From NCBI RefSeq assembly GCF_907164905.1, contig NZ_CAJRAF010000001.1, positions 1,151,001 to 1,215,000 of the forward strand: a DNA stretch of 64,000 nt, in the 5' to 3' direction. Position 1 is the first letter of the stretch; every line of letters begins with the position of its first letter. Below, piece after piece: positions 25,638 to 35,680 of the stretch. Both the position numbers and the translations under genes were made by a program. The DNA is from Dyadobacter sp. CECT 9275 (GTDB taxonomy: Bacteria > Bacteroidota > Bacteroidia > Cytophagales > Spirosomataceae). The notes below the pieces were generated by a model. The model did not search any database, was not told the origin of the DNA, and saw only the letters and a list, made by a program, of their open reading frames with translations.

Positions 25638-27326
25638 ATGAACACTGAGTTAATTGGAATCATTGCCATGTTTGCCTTTACGGTTGCCTTCGCTGTACCG
25701 TTCGGGAAGTACATCGCCAAAGTTTATGGTGGGGGAAGGACCCCTCTGGACCCCATTTTTAATCCCATCGAAAAATTATTTTTTCGTATCAGCGGGATAG
25801 ATGAAAAAGCCGAAATGAACTGGAAACAGCATCTGGCTGCACTGCTGACGATCAACTTCGTCTGGTTCCTTTTGGGCATGTTAGTACTGATGAACCAGGG
25901 ATGGCTCCCCTTAAACCCTGACGGTAATCCGGGTCAGAGTGCAGACCTGGCTTTTAATACCAGCATATCTTTTGTGGTGAACTGTAATTTGCAGCATTAT
26001 TCGGGAGAGTCGGGCCTGAGCTACCTGTCGCAGCTGTTTCTGATGTTTCTTCACTTTGTAACCGCAGGTACAGGTATGGCCGCCGCTGCGGTGCTTTTTA
26101 TGGCACTCCGCGAGCGGACCACGGACAAGCTGGGTAATTTTTATAGTTTACTGCTTCAATCCTGTACCAGGATTCTGTTGCCTGTTTCGATGGTAATCGC
26201 CATCATTCTGGCCTTCAACGGAACGCCAATGACGTTTGATGGAAAGGATACCATCATTAATATGCAAGGGGATACTGTGGGGGTTTCTACCGGACCTGTA
26301 GCGGCATTTGTCGCAATCAAACACGTAGGTACCAATGGGGGCGGGTATTACGGTGCCAACTCGGCCCACCCGCTGGAAAATCCGAACTACCTCAGCAACA
26401 TGGTCGAAATGTTTGGTCAGCTGATTGTACCCATGGCAATGGTATTTGCCTTTGGCTTCTTTTTGCGCCGCCGGAAAATGGCCTGGATGATATTCGGGGT
26501 CATGACCATTGGCTTTCTGATATTGACCGCGCCCACCATTATCTGGGAGAATGGCGGAAACCCGGCGATTACCGCCATGGGTATTGATAACAGCGCGGGT
26601 GCTATGGAAGGAAAGGAAGTAAGGCTGGGAAGTACCGCTTCGGCATTCTGGAGTATAGCCACCACAGTTATCTCCACCGGATCGGTCAACTCAATGCACG
26701 ACAGCTTCACACCCTTGTCGGGAATGACGCAGATGCTGGCCATGATGACCAACGCATTTTATGGTGGGGTAGGAGCGGGTATGCTCAATTTTTTCATCTT
26801 CATTATTCTGGCTGTCTTTATTTCTGGACTGATGGTGGGGCGTACTCCCGAGTTTTTGGGTAAAAAGGTAGAAGGCAGGGAAATGAAGATCGCGATGATC
26901 GTAGCGTTGCTACACCCGTTACTGATTTTGGCAGGGACAGCGCTGGCGGCAGCTTTTCCGGAAATCACTTCCGGTACACTGAATAACCCAGGTTTCCACG
27001 GTTTTAGCGAAATGCTTTACGAATACACTTCTTCTTCTGCCAACAACGGGAGCGGCTTTGAGGGGCTTGGGGACAACAATCCCTGGTGGAATATTTCGAC
27101 AGGATTTGTATTGATTCTGTCACGTTATATCCCGATCATCGGACCCATCGCCATTGCCGGACTTATGGCAAATAAAAAGTATATCCCCGAGAGTGCAGGT
27201 ACGCTGCGTACGGATTCGGGTACATTCGGGGTCATGATTCTGGCTGTCATTTTCATTATCACCGCCTTGTCGTTCTTTCCTGCTCTCACGCTCGGTCCCA
27301 TTGCAGAATATTTCAGCATGCATTAG
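25638..27326 (+). CDS. kdpA: KdpA, potassium-binding and translocating subunit
   Basis: The 562-residue membrane protein matches KdpA (557 in E. coli) over its length. The four selectivity-filter loops are visible: NCNLQHYSGESG, HVGTNGGGYYGANSAHP, STGSVNSMHDSF and a last one with SANNGSGFEGL. KdpA takes K+ from the periplasm and passes it through an intersubunit tunnel to KdpB. It follows the small open frames without a gap and precedes kdpB by 80 bp. Confidence 0.97.
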   Translation: MNTELIGIIAMFAFTVAFAVPFGKYIAKVYGGGRTPLDPIFNPIEKLFFRISGIDEKAEMNWKQHLAALLTINFVWFLLGMLVLMNQGWLPLNPDGNPGQSADLAFNTSISFVVNCNLQHYSGESGLSYLSQLFLMFLHFVTAGTGMAAAAVLFMALRERTTDKLGNFYSLLLQSCTRILLPVSMVIAIILAFNGTPMTFDGKDTIINMQGDTVGVSTGPVAAFVAIKHVGTNGGGYYGANSAHPLENPNYLSNMVEMFGQLIVPMAMVFAFGFFLRRRKMAWMIFGVMTIGFLILTAPTIIWENGGNPAITAMGIDNSAGAMEGKEVRLGSTASAFWSIATTVISTGSVNSMHDSFTPLSGMTQMLAMMTNAFYGGVGAGMLNFFIFIILAVFISGLMVGRTPEFLGKKVEGREMKIAMIVALLHPLLILAGTALAAAFPEITSGTLNNPGFHGFSEMLYEYTSSSANNGSGFEGLGDNNPWWNISTGFVLILSRYIPIIGPIAIAGLMANKKYIPESAGTLRTDSGTFGVMILAVIFIITALSFFPALTLGPIAEYFSMH

Positions 27327-27406
27327 CATTAAATCGATTATAATCAAATAAACAGCTATCCGCCCCAGCCAATCGCTGCCGGCCAATAGCCAATCGCTTG
27401 AAAAAA

Positions 27407-29449
27407 ATGAAAAATCAAAATGCTTCCTTATTTCAAAAGGAACTGGTCAATGAGGCTTTAAAGCAGTCATTCATCAAATTGAATCCAAAGGTGATGTTCC
27501 GGAATCCTGTGATGTTCACAGTGGAAATCGGTACTTTTATTATGCTAGTCGTAAGCCTCTGGGTACTTACCGGAGAAAACTCACAGGGTAGTTTTGCCTA
27601 TAACTTTGTTGTTTTTCTGATCCTGCTGCTGACACTGCTTTTCGCTAATTTTGCTGAAGGGATCGCGGAAGCAAGGGGAAAAGCGCAGGCCGACAGTCTG
27701 CGCAAAACCCGGGAGGAAACACCAGCAAAACTGGTTATCGAAAACAAGGCCGGGTTCAGCGTGGCCACCCAGCGTGTGATGTCCGCCTCCATGAAGAAAG
27801 GAGATGTGTTTATCTGTGAAGCAGGCGACAATATCCCTACTGACGGAGAGATTATCGAAGGACTTGCTACCATCGATGAGAGTGCGATCACCGGGGAATC
27901 TGCCCCCGTAATCCGGGAAGCAGGTGGTGACAAAAGCAGTGTAACGGGCGGTACCAAGGTACTTTCCGACAAGATAAAAGTGATGGTAACCACGGCACCC
28001 GGAGAAAGCTTTCTGGATAAAATGATTGCGCTGGTCGAGGGAGCGAGCCGTCAGAAAACACCGAATGAAATTGCATTGACGATCCTTCTGGCGGGTTTTA
28101 CGCTCGTGTTTATCATTGTTTGCGTGACACTGAAACCTTTTGCAGATTTTGCCAATACGCCTATTACCATTGCCGCTTTTATTTCCCTTTTCGTTTGCCT
28201 GATTCCGACAACCATCGGCGGGCTTTTATCGGCTATCGGTATTGCTGGTATGGACAGGGCCTTACGTGCCAACGTGATTACCAAGTCGGGAAAAGCCGTG
28301 GAAACCGCTGGTGATATTGATGTGCTGCTATTGGATAAAACAGGTACCATCACCATTGGGAACAGGAAAGCAACACATTTCCATGCGGCCCAAGGGGTGA
28401 CAGATAACCATTTTGTCAAATGTGCGGTGCTCAGCTCCATTGCTGACGAAACACCGGAAGGGAAGTCGATCCTCGAGCTGGCCAATCTGAACCCCGCAAG
28501 TTATGGTTACCTCAAGAATCCGACATTCATCAAATTCACGGCTGAAACACGTAGTTCAGGGATTGATTTTGACCAGACCAGAATTCGGAAAGGTGCTTTT
28601 GATTCGATTAAAAACCTGACTGTAAAGGCAGGTAACTTGTTCCCGGCAGACATTGAGCAGAAAGTGAAGGATATATCCAGTAATGGCGGTACCCCTCTGG
28701 TAGTATCGGAGAACGAGTATGTACTGGGTGTGATTGAATTACAGGACATTATCAAAACCGGTATCAGCGAACGTTTCGAGCGGCTTCGAAAAATGGGTGT
28801 GAAAACAGTTATGGTGACGGGAGATAATCCACTGACTGCCAAATTTATTGCAGAAAAAGCCGGTGTGGACGATTTCATTGCCGAAGCCAAACCGGAGGAT
28901 AAAATGAATTACATCAGACGGGAGCAGGAAAGCGGTAAGCTGGTAGCGATGATGGGGGATGGTACCAATGACGCGCCGGCACTCGCACAGGCCGATGTGG
29001 GTGTAGCCATGAACAGTGGTACCCAGGCAGCCAAAGAAGCCGGTAATATGGTCGATCTGGACAATGATCCTACCAAGCTCATCGAGATCGTGGAAATAGG
29101 AAAACAGCTTCTGATGACCCGCGGCACGCTGACGACCTTTTCGATCGCCAATGACGTCGCCAAGTATTTTGCCATCATTCCCGCGCTGTTTATTACATCG
29201 ATCCCCGCCCTGAAAGGCTTGAATATCATGAACCTGAACAGCCCGGAAAGCGCAATCCTCTCAGCGGTTATCTTTAATGCCATCATTATCCCTTTCCTGA
29301 TCCCGCTGGCGCTGGGGGGTGTCACCTACAAACCGATTGGAGCAAGTGCTTTACTCAGGCGTAACCTTTTCATCTATGGCCTTGGTGGCGTGATCGTCCC
29401 ATTTATCGGAATCAAGGTGATCGATCTGATGGTAAGTATCTGGATTTAA
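27407..29449 (+). CDS. kdpB: KdpB, P-type ATPase subunit
   Basis: From the ATG at 27407 the protein has 680 residues (682 in E. coli); a TTG three codons earlier is unlikely to be used. The phosphorylation motif DKTGTIT has its Asp at residue 310. The actuator loop TGES is present in AITGESAPV, and the hinge motif [10 protein letters not shown] and [18 protein letters not shown] are intact, so catalysis should be normal. The Ser in TGES is the residue whose phosphorylation shuts the pump in E. coli. It is followed by kdpC after 52 bp. Confidence 0.97.
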   Translation: MKNQNASLFQKELVNEALKQSFIKLNPKVMFRNPVMFTVEIGTFIMLVVSLWVLTGENSQGSFAYNFVVFLILLLTLLFANFAEGIAEARGKAQADSLRKTREETPAKLVIENKAGFSVATQRVMSASMKKGDVFICEAGDNIPTDGEIIEGLATIDESAITGESAPVIREAGGDKSSVTGGTKVLSDKIKVMVTTAPGESFLDKMIALVEGASRQKTPNEIALTILLAGFTLVFIIVCVTLKPFADFANTPITIAAFISLFVCLIPTTIGGLLSAIGIAGMDRALRANVITKSGKAVETAGDIDVLLLDKTGTITIGNRKATHFHAAQGVTDNHFVKCAVLSSIADETPEGKSILELANLNPASYGYLKNPTFIKFTAETRSSGIDFDQTRIRKGAFDSIKNLTVKAGNLFPADIEQKVKDISSNGGTPLVVSENEYVLGVIELQDIIKTGISERFERLRKMGVKTVMVTGDNPLTAKFIAEKAGVDDFIAEAKPEDKMNYIRREQESGKLVAMMGDGTNDAPALAQADVGVAMNSGTQAAKEAGNMVDLDNDPTKLIEIVEIGKQLLMTRGTLTTFSIANDVAKYFAIIPALFITSIPALKGLNIMNLNSPESAILSAVIFNAIIIPFLIPLALGGVTYKPIGASALLRRNLFIYGLGGVIVPFIGIKVIDLMVSIWI

Positions 29450-29501
29450 ATAAATTGTTAAATGCTGGAAGCCGATAGCTACTACCTTAAAGCTAAATAA
29501 A

Positions 29502-30062
29502 ATGAAAACAAACATATTTCCCGCAATTAAATTAACCGTGCTGACCCTGATCCTTTTTTCAGGAGTGTATACGGCCGTGATCTGGGGTGTGGCTCAACTG
29601 GCACCCAATGGAGGAAAGGGCGAAGTGCTAACCGTAAATGGCAGAAAGTATTATACCAACATCGGGCAGACCTTTACGGAGGACAAGTACTTCTACTCGC
29701 GCCCATCTGCCGTAGGTTACAATGCGGCCGGTAGCGGTGGCAGCAACAAGGGACCTTCAAATCCTGACTATCTGGCCGCTGTGCAGGCCCGTATTGATAC
29801 CTTTCGGGTTCACAATCCGGAAATTGAAAGAAAGGATATTCCCGTTGAACTGGTGACCGCAAGTGGAAGCGGACTGGACCCGGATATTAGCCCGAAAGCC
29901 GCATTGGTGCAGGTTAAAAGGATTGCTTCGATCCGGAAAATTTCTGAGCAGACCTTACGTCAGTTGGTGGCTGAGAATACCCAGGGGCCTTTGCTAGGGA
30001 TGTTGGGGCCGGAGAAAGTCAATGTTCTGAAATTGAATATCGCACTTGACGGGCTGAAATAA
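29502..30062 (+). CDS. kdpC: KdpC subunit of the K+-transporting ATPase
   Basis: The 186-residue protein has one N-terminal membrane helix (about residues 8-30) and a periplasm-exposed domain with the family signatures FYSRPSAVGYNAAGSGGSN and TASGSGLDPDISPKAA. The length matches E. coli KdpC (190). KdpC is needed for assembly and K+ affinity of the complex. A strong hairpin follows the stop. Confidence 0.96.
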   Translation: MKTNIFPAIKLTVLTLILFSGVYTAVIWGVAQLAPNGGKGEVLTVNGRKYYTNIGQTFTEDKYFYSRPSAVGYNAAGSGGSNKGPSNPDYLAAVQARIDTFRVHNPEIERKDIPVELVTASGSGLDPDISPKAALVQVKRIASIRKISEQTLRQLVAENTQGPLLGMLGPEKVNVLKLNIALDGLK

Positions 30063-30083
30063 TCGAAGAGGCCGGTCATCACT

Positions 30084-30125
30084 TGCAGCGACGCGGTGGC
30101 CGGTAACAGTAACCGCGTCGCTGCA
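30084..30125 (+). other. Strong hairpin between kdpC and the porin gene
   Basis: Fourteen bases at 30084-30097 (TGCAGCGACGCGGT) pair perfectly with 30112-30125, with a 14-base loop. No T-tract follows, so it is not a classical terminator. It may separate expression of the porin from kdpABC by RNA processing or partial termination. Confidence 0.6.
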
Positions 30126-30149
30126 TTCTGATATTCCAGTACAGTACCA

Positions 30150-31232
30150 ATGAAACTTTTATTATTCAGTGCAATCAGTTTAGTGACATTACGATCTGTG
30201 GCCGCGCAGGATTCATCTCAAGTAAGCAGCCCCGTTACCATCAGCGGTTATCTTGAGGCTTATTACAACCATGATTTTAACAGTCCGGGAAATCATACAG
30301 CCCCTGGATTTCTTTACAACTTCAATCGTACCAATGAAGTGAATCTGAACCTGGCTTTCATGAAAGTTAATTATGCCACACGGCATGTAAGGGCCAACAT
30401 AGCACTGGCAGCAGGTACTTATATGAATGCCAATTACAGCGCCGAACCCGGCGTACTCAAAAATGTGTATGAAGCGAACGTCGGTGTGAAGCTCTCCGGA
30501 AAGAGCAACGTATGGCTGGATGCTGGCATTATGCCTTCTCACATTGGTTTCGAAAGTGCGATAGGAAAGGATAACTGGACGTTGAGCCGGAGCTTGTTGG
30601 CCGAAAACTCCCCCTACTTTGAGGCTGGTCTCAAGTTAGGCTACACCACAAAGGACGAAAAACTCTACTTGTCCGCTATGTACCTCAATGGCTGGCAGCG
30701 GATCGAGCGGGTAGACGGTAATTCGACGCCCGGCTTTGGTACACAGGTTACCTATAAACCAACGGGCAAGGTAACGTTAAATTACAGTACCTTCATTGGA
30801 AACGATAAGCCGGACAGCGTCAGGCAGATGCGTTATTTCCATAATGCTTACAGTATCTTTCAGCTTACAAACCGGCTGGGTATCATTGCGGGGTTCGACT
30901 TTGGATCGGAACAAAAAATGAAAGGAAGCGGTCGTTATAATACCTGGTATACACCGGTTTTAATAGCCTGTTTGAGTCTCTCGGATAAAGTCCGTATCGC
31001 GGCAAGAGGGGAATATTATCAGGATAAAAATGGCGTGATCATAGGCACCGGAACACCGCATGGTTTCAGGACGTTTGGATATTCTATAAATTTCGATTAC
31101 TTAATAGTACAAAATGTGATGTGGCGCATGGAAGCCAGGTCTTTGAATAGCAGGGATGCCATCTTTACCCGAGACGATATAGCCCGTAAGCAGAATTTCT
31201 TTCTAACGACCTCGGTCGCACTTTCATTTTAA
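30150..31232 (+). CDS. Putative outer-membrane porin in the kdp operon (BBP2/OmpL-like)
   Basis: The 360-residue protein has a signal peptide (residues 1-19, ending VAA-QD) and then a strand-rich sequence from TISGYLEAYYNHDF to the terminal strand FFLTTSVALSF, whose last residue is Phe as in outer-membrane barrels. It fits the putative beta-barrel porin-2 family. Its place between kdpC and kdpD, with the kdpD ATG directly after its stop, implies a role in K+ passage across the outer membrane when K+ is scarce. That role is inferred from context. Confidence 0.8.
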   Translation: MKLLLFSAISLVTLRSVAAQDSSQVSSPVTISGYLEAYYNHDFNSPGNHTAPGFLYNFNRTNEVNLNLAFMKVNYATRHVRANIALAAGTYMNANYSAEPGVLKNVYEANVGVKLSGKSNVWLDAGIMPSHIGFESAIGKDNWTLSRSLLAENSPYFEAGLKLGYTTKDEKLYLSAMYLNGWQRIERVDGNSTPGFGTQVTYKPTGKVTLNYSTFIGNDKPDSVRQMRYFHNAYSIFQLTNRLGIIAGFDFGSEQKMKGSGRYNTWYTPVLIACLSLSDKVRIAARGEYYQDKNGVIIGTGTPHGFRTFGYSINFDYLIVQNVMWRMEARSLNSRDAIFTRDDIARKQNFFLTTSVALSF

Positions 31233-32363
31233 ATGACTGAAAAGGAAAACCACGTAAAGCATTTCCTGGATTTGATCCAGCAGTCCCGCAAAGGTAAGTT
31301 TAAAGTCTACATCGGCATGAGCGCCGGTGTAGGCAAAACCTACCGTATGTTGCAGGAAGCGCATACATTAATGCGAAATGGTATAGACGTCAAGATTGGT
31401 TACATTGAGACACATCACCGAAAGGAAACGCACGAGCTCCTGGAAGGGCTTCCGGTGATACCCAGACGGAAACTTTTTTATAAAGGAAAGGAGTTGGAAG
31501 AGCTTGATATTCAAGCTGTAATAAGTTTGCGGCCTGAAATTGTAATTATTGACGAACTGGCACATACCAATATTGAAGGAAGCAAGAACGACAAACGCTG
31601 GCAGGATGTGATGGAAATTCTGGATGCAGGTATCAACGTCATCAGTGCGGTCAATATCCAGCATATCGAAAGCCTGAATGAGGAGATCAAAGATATCACG
31701 GGTATTGAAGTTAAGGAACGGATTCCAGACAGCGTGCTGGCGGCAGCCGACGAGGTGGTTAACATTGACCTTACCGCTGATGAACTTATCACACGTTTGA
31801 AGGAAGGTAAAATATATGCGGCTGAAAAGATCCCAACGGCCCTGGGGAATTTTTTTACAGCTAATAATATTCTCCAGCTTCGTGAATTAGCTTTGAAAGA
31901 GGTGGCCAGCCAGGTTGTACGCAAGGTAGAAACCCAGATTTCATCACGGGGCCTTACGGCATTAAAGTCAAACCGTTTTATGGCCTGTATCAGCAGCAAC
32001 GCCGAAACCGCCAGGAACGTAATCAGAAAGACGGCCCGGCTGGCAAGCTATTACAACAGCCCATGGATTTTACTGTATGTACAGACACCCAAGGAAAATA
32101 CGAACAAGATAGCCCTGGACAAGCAGCGGCATTTGATCAATAATTTTAAACTGGCCACTGAGCTCGGCGGGGAAATCATCCGGGTGGAGAGCCCCCATGT
32201 TTCCCGGGTAATCATGGAAACGGCCGAGCAGAAGCATATCACCACCATCTGTATTGGCAAGCCGCATATGAATCTTTTCAGGGTCATTCTGGCCACCAAT
32301 ATTTTTAACCAGCTTCTTAAAAAACTCTCTGTTTCTGAAATTGACTTAGTCATCCTATCCTGA
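31233..32363 (+). CDS. kdpD: KdpD sensor module without membrane or kinase domains
   Basis: The 376-residue protein equals only the N-terminal part of E. coli KdpD (894 residues). Residues about 20-230 are the KdpD domain, with a Walker A (GMSAGVGKT, Lys35) and a Walker B-like VIIDELAHTN; residues about 245-375 are a universal-stress-protein domain (RFMACISSNAETARNVIRK). The four membrane helices and the kinase are missing, and the stop overlaps the start of a separate membrane kinase gene. The two proteins probably work together as a split KdpD. In E. coli this part reads ATP and c-di-AMP or KdpB-phosphorylating activity is tied to it. Confidence 0.9.
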   Translation: MTEKENHVKHFLDLIQQSRKGKFKVYIGMSAGVGKTYRMLQEAHTLMRNGIDVKIGYIETHHRKETHELLEGLPVIPRRKLFYKGKELEELDIQAVISLRPEIVIIDELAHTNIEGSKNDKRWQDVMEILDAGINVISAVNIQHIESLNEEIKDITGIEVKERIPDSVLAAADEVVNIDLTADELITRLKEGKIYAAEKIPTALGNFFTANNILQLRELALKEVASQVVRKVETQISSRGLTALKSNRFMACISSNAETARNVIRKTARLASYYNSPWILLYVQTPKENTNKIALDKQRHLINNFKLATELGGEIIRVESPHVSRVIMETAEQKHITTICIGKPHMNLFRVILATNIFNQLLKKLSVSEIDLVILS

Positions 32364-34093
32364 TGAATATTAAAACCAAACTAAGACTGGGCATTGGCCT
32401 GTTGTTTCTGATGATCCTGCTGCTTTCGACAGTAGGTATCCGGAACGTCAATTCCCTTAAAAACGATACGGAGAATATCCTGGCAGACAACTATAACACG
32501 CTGGAATATTGCCAGAATATGATCGCTGCGCTGGATGTTATGCAGCAAAAGCAAAATGGGTTACCCGCTTTTGAAAAGAACCTCCGCCTGCAGACGAAGA
32601 ATGTTACTGAGCCCGGGGAAGGCCAGGCGACGGCCCACATCAGTCAGCGGCTGGGGCAGCTGAGGTCCAATCCGGGGGATCCGAACCTTCATTTGTCAAT
32701 ACGAAGAGATATTGCGCAGATTATGGAGCAGAATATGAAGGCCATTGAGCGGAAAAGCGATATTGCGACCCAGACGGCCAAAACGGCCAATACCTGGATC
32801 ATGATTTCCAGTACCCTTTGTTTTCTTTTCGGTATGACTTTGCTGGTAAATCTGCCCGGAAACATTGCCAACCCCATCCGGGAGCTGACGGCAAGTATCA
32901 GGGAAATTGCTTCGAAAAATTATTCGCAGCGGGTGTATTACCGTGGAAGAAATGAATTTGGAGAGCTGGCAGACTCGTTTAATACCATGGCTGAAAAACT
33001 GGAAGAATACAACAAAAGTAATCTTTCGAAAATACTGTTTGAGAAAATACGGATCGAAACCCTGATCAACAATATGCATGAGCCAGTGATAGGTCTTGAT
33101 GAAAATAAAGTGGTATTGTTCATCAATAATGAGGCGTTGAAAATATCAGGCCTCCGCCCTGATGACATTGTGGGCAGGCCCGCGGAGGAAATTGCGCTGG
33201 GTAACGATCTGATTCGCTCTCTGGTCAGTGATTTGTCAGAAACTGAAAGTCAGGGAACGTTATCCACGGTTCCGTTGAAAATTTATGCAGACAATAAGGA
33301 AAGTTATTTTGAGAAAGAGATCGTAAATATAACCATCAAACCCACCGGAGAGCGCGAAAAGAGGCTGATCGGTCATGTGATCATTCTGAAAAACATCACG
33401 CCTTTTAAGGAGCTGGATTTTGCCAAGACTAACTTCATCGCTACGGTTTCGCATGAGCTGAAGACGCCTATCTCTTCTATTAAAATGAGTTTATTGCTGC
33501 TCGAAAATCAGAATACCGGGCACGTGAACCCGGAACAGCGGCAACTCATCGAAAGTATCAAGGAGGATAGTAACCGTCTTTTAAAGATAACAGGCGAACT
33601 CCTGAATATGTCACAGGTAGAAACAGGTAACATTCAGTTGAACATTCAGCAGGCGAGCCCTGAGGAGATCCTTGAGTACGCCCTGGAAGCGGTGAAAGTA
33701 CAGGCCGAACAAAAGCAGATCGATCTGCAGATTGACCTGGAGGAGGACCTGCCTGCGATAAAGGCGGATAGCGAAAAGACAGCCTGGGTACTCATTAATT
33801 TTCTCACAAATGCAATCCGTTACTCCCGGCAGTCGGGGCAGATTTACATCACAATCAGGCATCACGAAAACGGTGTGCAATTTGCCGTTAAAGACGAAGG
33901 GCAGGGGATTGACAGCCGTTACCGGGCGAAGATTTTTAACCGCTACTTTCAGGTTCCGGGCAGTGCCAAAACCGGGACAGGCCTCGGGCTGGCAATCAGC
34001 AAAGAGTTTATAGAAGCCCAGGGAGGGCACATCGGGGTAAACAGTGAGATCGGGATGGGCAGTACTTTCTTTTTTGATTTGCTCAGGTCTTAG
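32363..34093 (+). CDS. Membrane histidine kinase (HAMP, PAS, HisKA, HATPase), partner of split KdpD
   Basis: The 576-residue kinase begins on the last base of the kdpD stop. It has a first helix (residues 8-25), a periplasmic four-helix-type sensing domain of about 120 residues, a second helix (about 145-165), HAMP, a PAS domain (about 235-345), and a kinase core with His364 in ATVSHELKTPISSIK, N-box INFLTNAIRYS, DEGQGID and GTGLGLAIS. It presumably supplies the kinase missing from the KdpD module. No response-regulator gene follows; the next gene is convergent. The phosphate acceptor must lie elsewhere, and the sigma-54 regulator at 19833-21236 is a candidate. Confidence 0.9.
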   Translation: MNIKTKLRLGIGLLFLMILLLSTVGIRNVNSLKNDTENILADNYNTLEYCQNMIAALDVMQQKQNGLPAFEKNLRLQTKNVTEPGEGQATAHISQRLGQLRSNPGDPNLHLSIRRDIAQIMEQNMKAIERKSDIATQTAKTANTWIMISSTLCFLFGMTLLVNLPGNIANPIRELTASIREIASKNYSQRVYYRGRNEFGELADSFNTMAEKLEEYNKSNLSKILFEKIRIETLINNMHEPVIGLDENKVVLFINNEALKISGLRPDDIVGRPAEEIALGNDLIRSLVSDLSETESQGTLSTVPLKIYADNKESYFEKEIVNITIKPTGEREKRLIGHVIILKNITPFKELDFAKTNFIATVSHELKTPISSIKMSLLLLENQNTGHVNPEQRQLIESIKEDSNRLLKITGELLNMSQVETGNIQLNIQQASPEEILEYALEAVKVQAEQKQIDLQIDLEEDLPAIKADSEKTAWVLINFLTNAIRYSRQSGQIYITIRHHENGVQFAVKDEGQGIDSRYRAKIFNRYFQVPGSAKTGTGLGLAISKEFIEAQGGHIGVNSEIGMGSTFFFDLLRS

Positions 34094-34215
34094 AATGATG
34101 TTTACGGCATGGTAAGTTGCAACAGTCCCATGGGATTCTTTGCAGGTTAGGTTATGCTGAAGGAATTAATTTACTATTAACCGTTTGATTATCAATACTA
34201 CGGTATCTACACATT

Positions 34216-35664
34216 TTAATTCTGCAGGATACCCGCCTTGTAGTACAAATCTGCCAGCGACTGCTGGTACTTGGTGAGTAGTTCAGCGCGTTTTATCATC
34301 ATATCAATCAGCTTGGTTTCACGGCTGTTAATCAAAAATAAGGTACTTTCTCCCAGCTCAAATTTCTGAAGCTCACCTCTGAGTAAAATTTCCTGGTTGG
34401 TGATGCTCTGTGTCTGGATCGTCAATTGTGTCTGGTACGCTTTTAGATCGTTAAAAGAGCTTCGGATACTGGTCAGAATTGTTCGTGTTTCATTTTTCAG
34501 ATCAAGATTCAGATCCATTTGTTTCACCTTTATCTCATTCAGCTTGCCTCTCGCGGACCGAAGGAAAAGCGGAAAGGAAAAATCGAACCCAACCTTATAG
34601 TTGTTCCATCCAACGTCGTAATATTCCGGAACATAAGAAGTAAAATCCCTGCGGGTGGTGAGCAGCGATCCGCTCAGGTTCAGTTTAGGCTTCATCATTT
34701 CGCGCAGATAATTCCTTTCCAATGCAAGCTGCAGTCCTTTGTTACGCAGCATTTGAAGTTTAGGGTGATTATCTTCCGCTGTGTTCATTAAATGATCCAG
34801 CTGAGCGGAGGTTATTCCGGCTGCAGCAGAGTCTGCATTTACGGCCACCGCGTCCTCCGGCAATTCCATCGGGTTTCCTTTATCGTCCCAAAGATGGTTT
34901 GAAACCAGTAACCTTGTGTTCTGAACTTCAATCTGAACCCTTGCCAGCTGGATTGATCGTTCCTGCAGCGTAATGAAGGCTTCAACGGAATCAATGGCGG
35001 GTTTGTCGCCCAGTAATGCCTGGTTTCGGGTGGCAAGGTACCGGTTATTGGCGAGGTCAACACCCCGGCGGGCCAGGTTGTACTGCTGATGCGCATAAAA
35101 CCAGTTCCAGTAGTCCTTTACGGCCTGAAACCATACCTTGTTGATTTCATTGGCCCGTTCTGCCTCGGCGTAATTCACCATCACTCGGGCTTGCCGTAAG
35201 GTATTACGCCTCGCATCAATGAGCAGCCCTTGCCCGAGCGGTACACTGATACCCACGCCTGCCAGTCCTGATAGCGGGGTGGTAGTTTCGGGGTTGGTAT
35301 AGGAGCCTACATTTCGGTCGAACCCGATTTTGAGGTCAGCCCCGGCGAGCCATAGCGGCACTTTGAGCTCGCTTGCCCATTGGTTATAGTAATTGGTACC
35401 TCCAAAATATTTCTGGTCGAAAGATGCTTTAAGGCTTGGATCAAAGCTGCCCAACGCCTGGCTTACCCTTGCACGTGCTGCTTCACTCAGCAGACCGGCC
35501 TGTTTTACCACCGGGTTGTTGAGCAGTACAAGCTCCTGAAGATCTCTCACCGAGAATACTTTTACGGAGTCAGGGGTATCCACTTTTTTTGCACTAAGGT
35601 CTTGTATAGACAAGCGGGTACAGAGCAACAGACCAGTTAAGCCCCATTTTATGATCTTATTCAT
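34216..35664 (-). CDS. TolC-family outer-membrane channel of an ABC-like export operon
   Basis: From the ATG at 35664 the protein has 482 residues and starts with a signal peptide (MNKIIKWGLTGLLLCTRLS). The two homologous halves of outer-membrane efflux proteins are visible, with long helices (for example RANEINKVWFQAVKDYWNWFYAHQQYNLARRGVDL) and strand segments rich in aromatic residues. It is the last gene of a three-gene operon: ABC membrane domain, HlyD adaptor, TolC, with a 16-bp gap before it. It would form the outer-membrane exit. Confidence 0.9.
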   Translation of the reverse strand: MNKIIKWGLTGLLLCTRLSIQDLSAKKVDTPDSVKVFSVRDLQELVLLNNPVVKQAGLLSEAARARVSQALGSFDPSLKASFDQKYFGGTNYYNQWASELKVPLWLAGADLKIGFDRNVGSYTNPETTTPLSGLAGVGISVPLGQGLLIDARRNTLRQARVMVNYAEAERANEINKVWFQAVKDYWNWFYAHQQYNLARRGVDLANNRYLATRNQALLGDKPAIDSVEAFITLQERSIQLARVQIEVQNTRLLVSNHLWDDKGNPMELPEDAVAVNADSAAAGITSAQLDHLMNTAEDNHPKLQMLRNKGLQLALERNYLREMMKPKLNLSGSLLTTRRDFTSYVPEYYDVGWNNYKVGFDFSFPLFLRSARGKLNEIKVKQMDLNLDLKNETRTILTSIRSSFNDLKAYQTQLTIQTQSITNQEILLRGELQKFELGESTLFLINSRETKLIDMMIKRAELLTKYQQSLADLYYKAGILQN

Positions 35665-35680
35665 TTGCGTAGGCTTCGTT

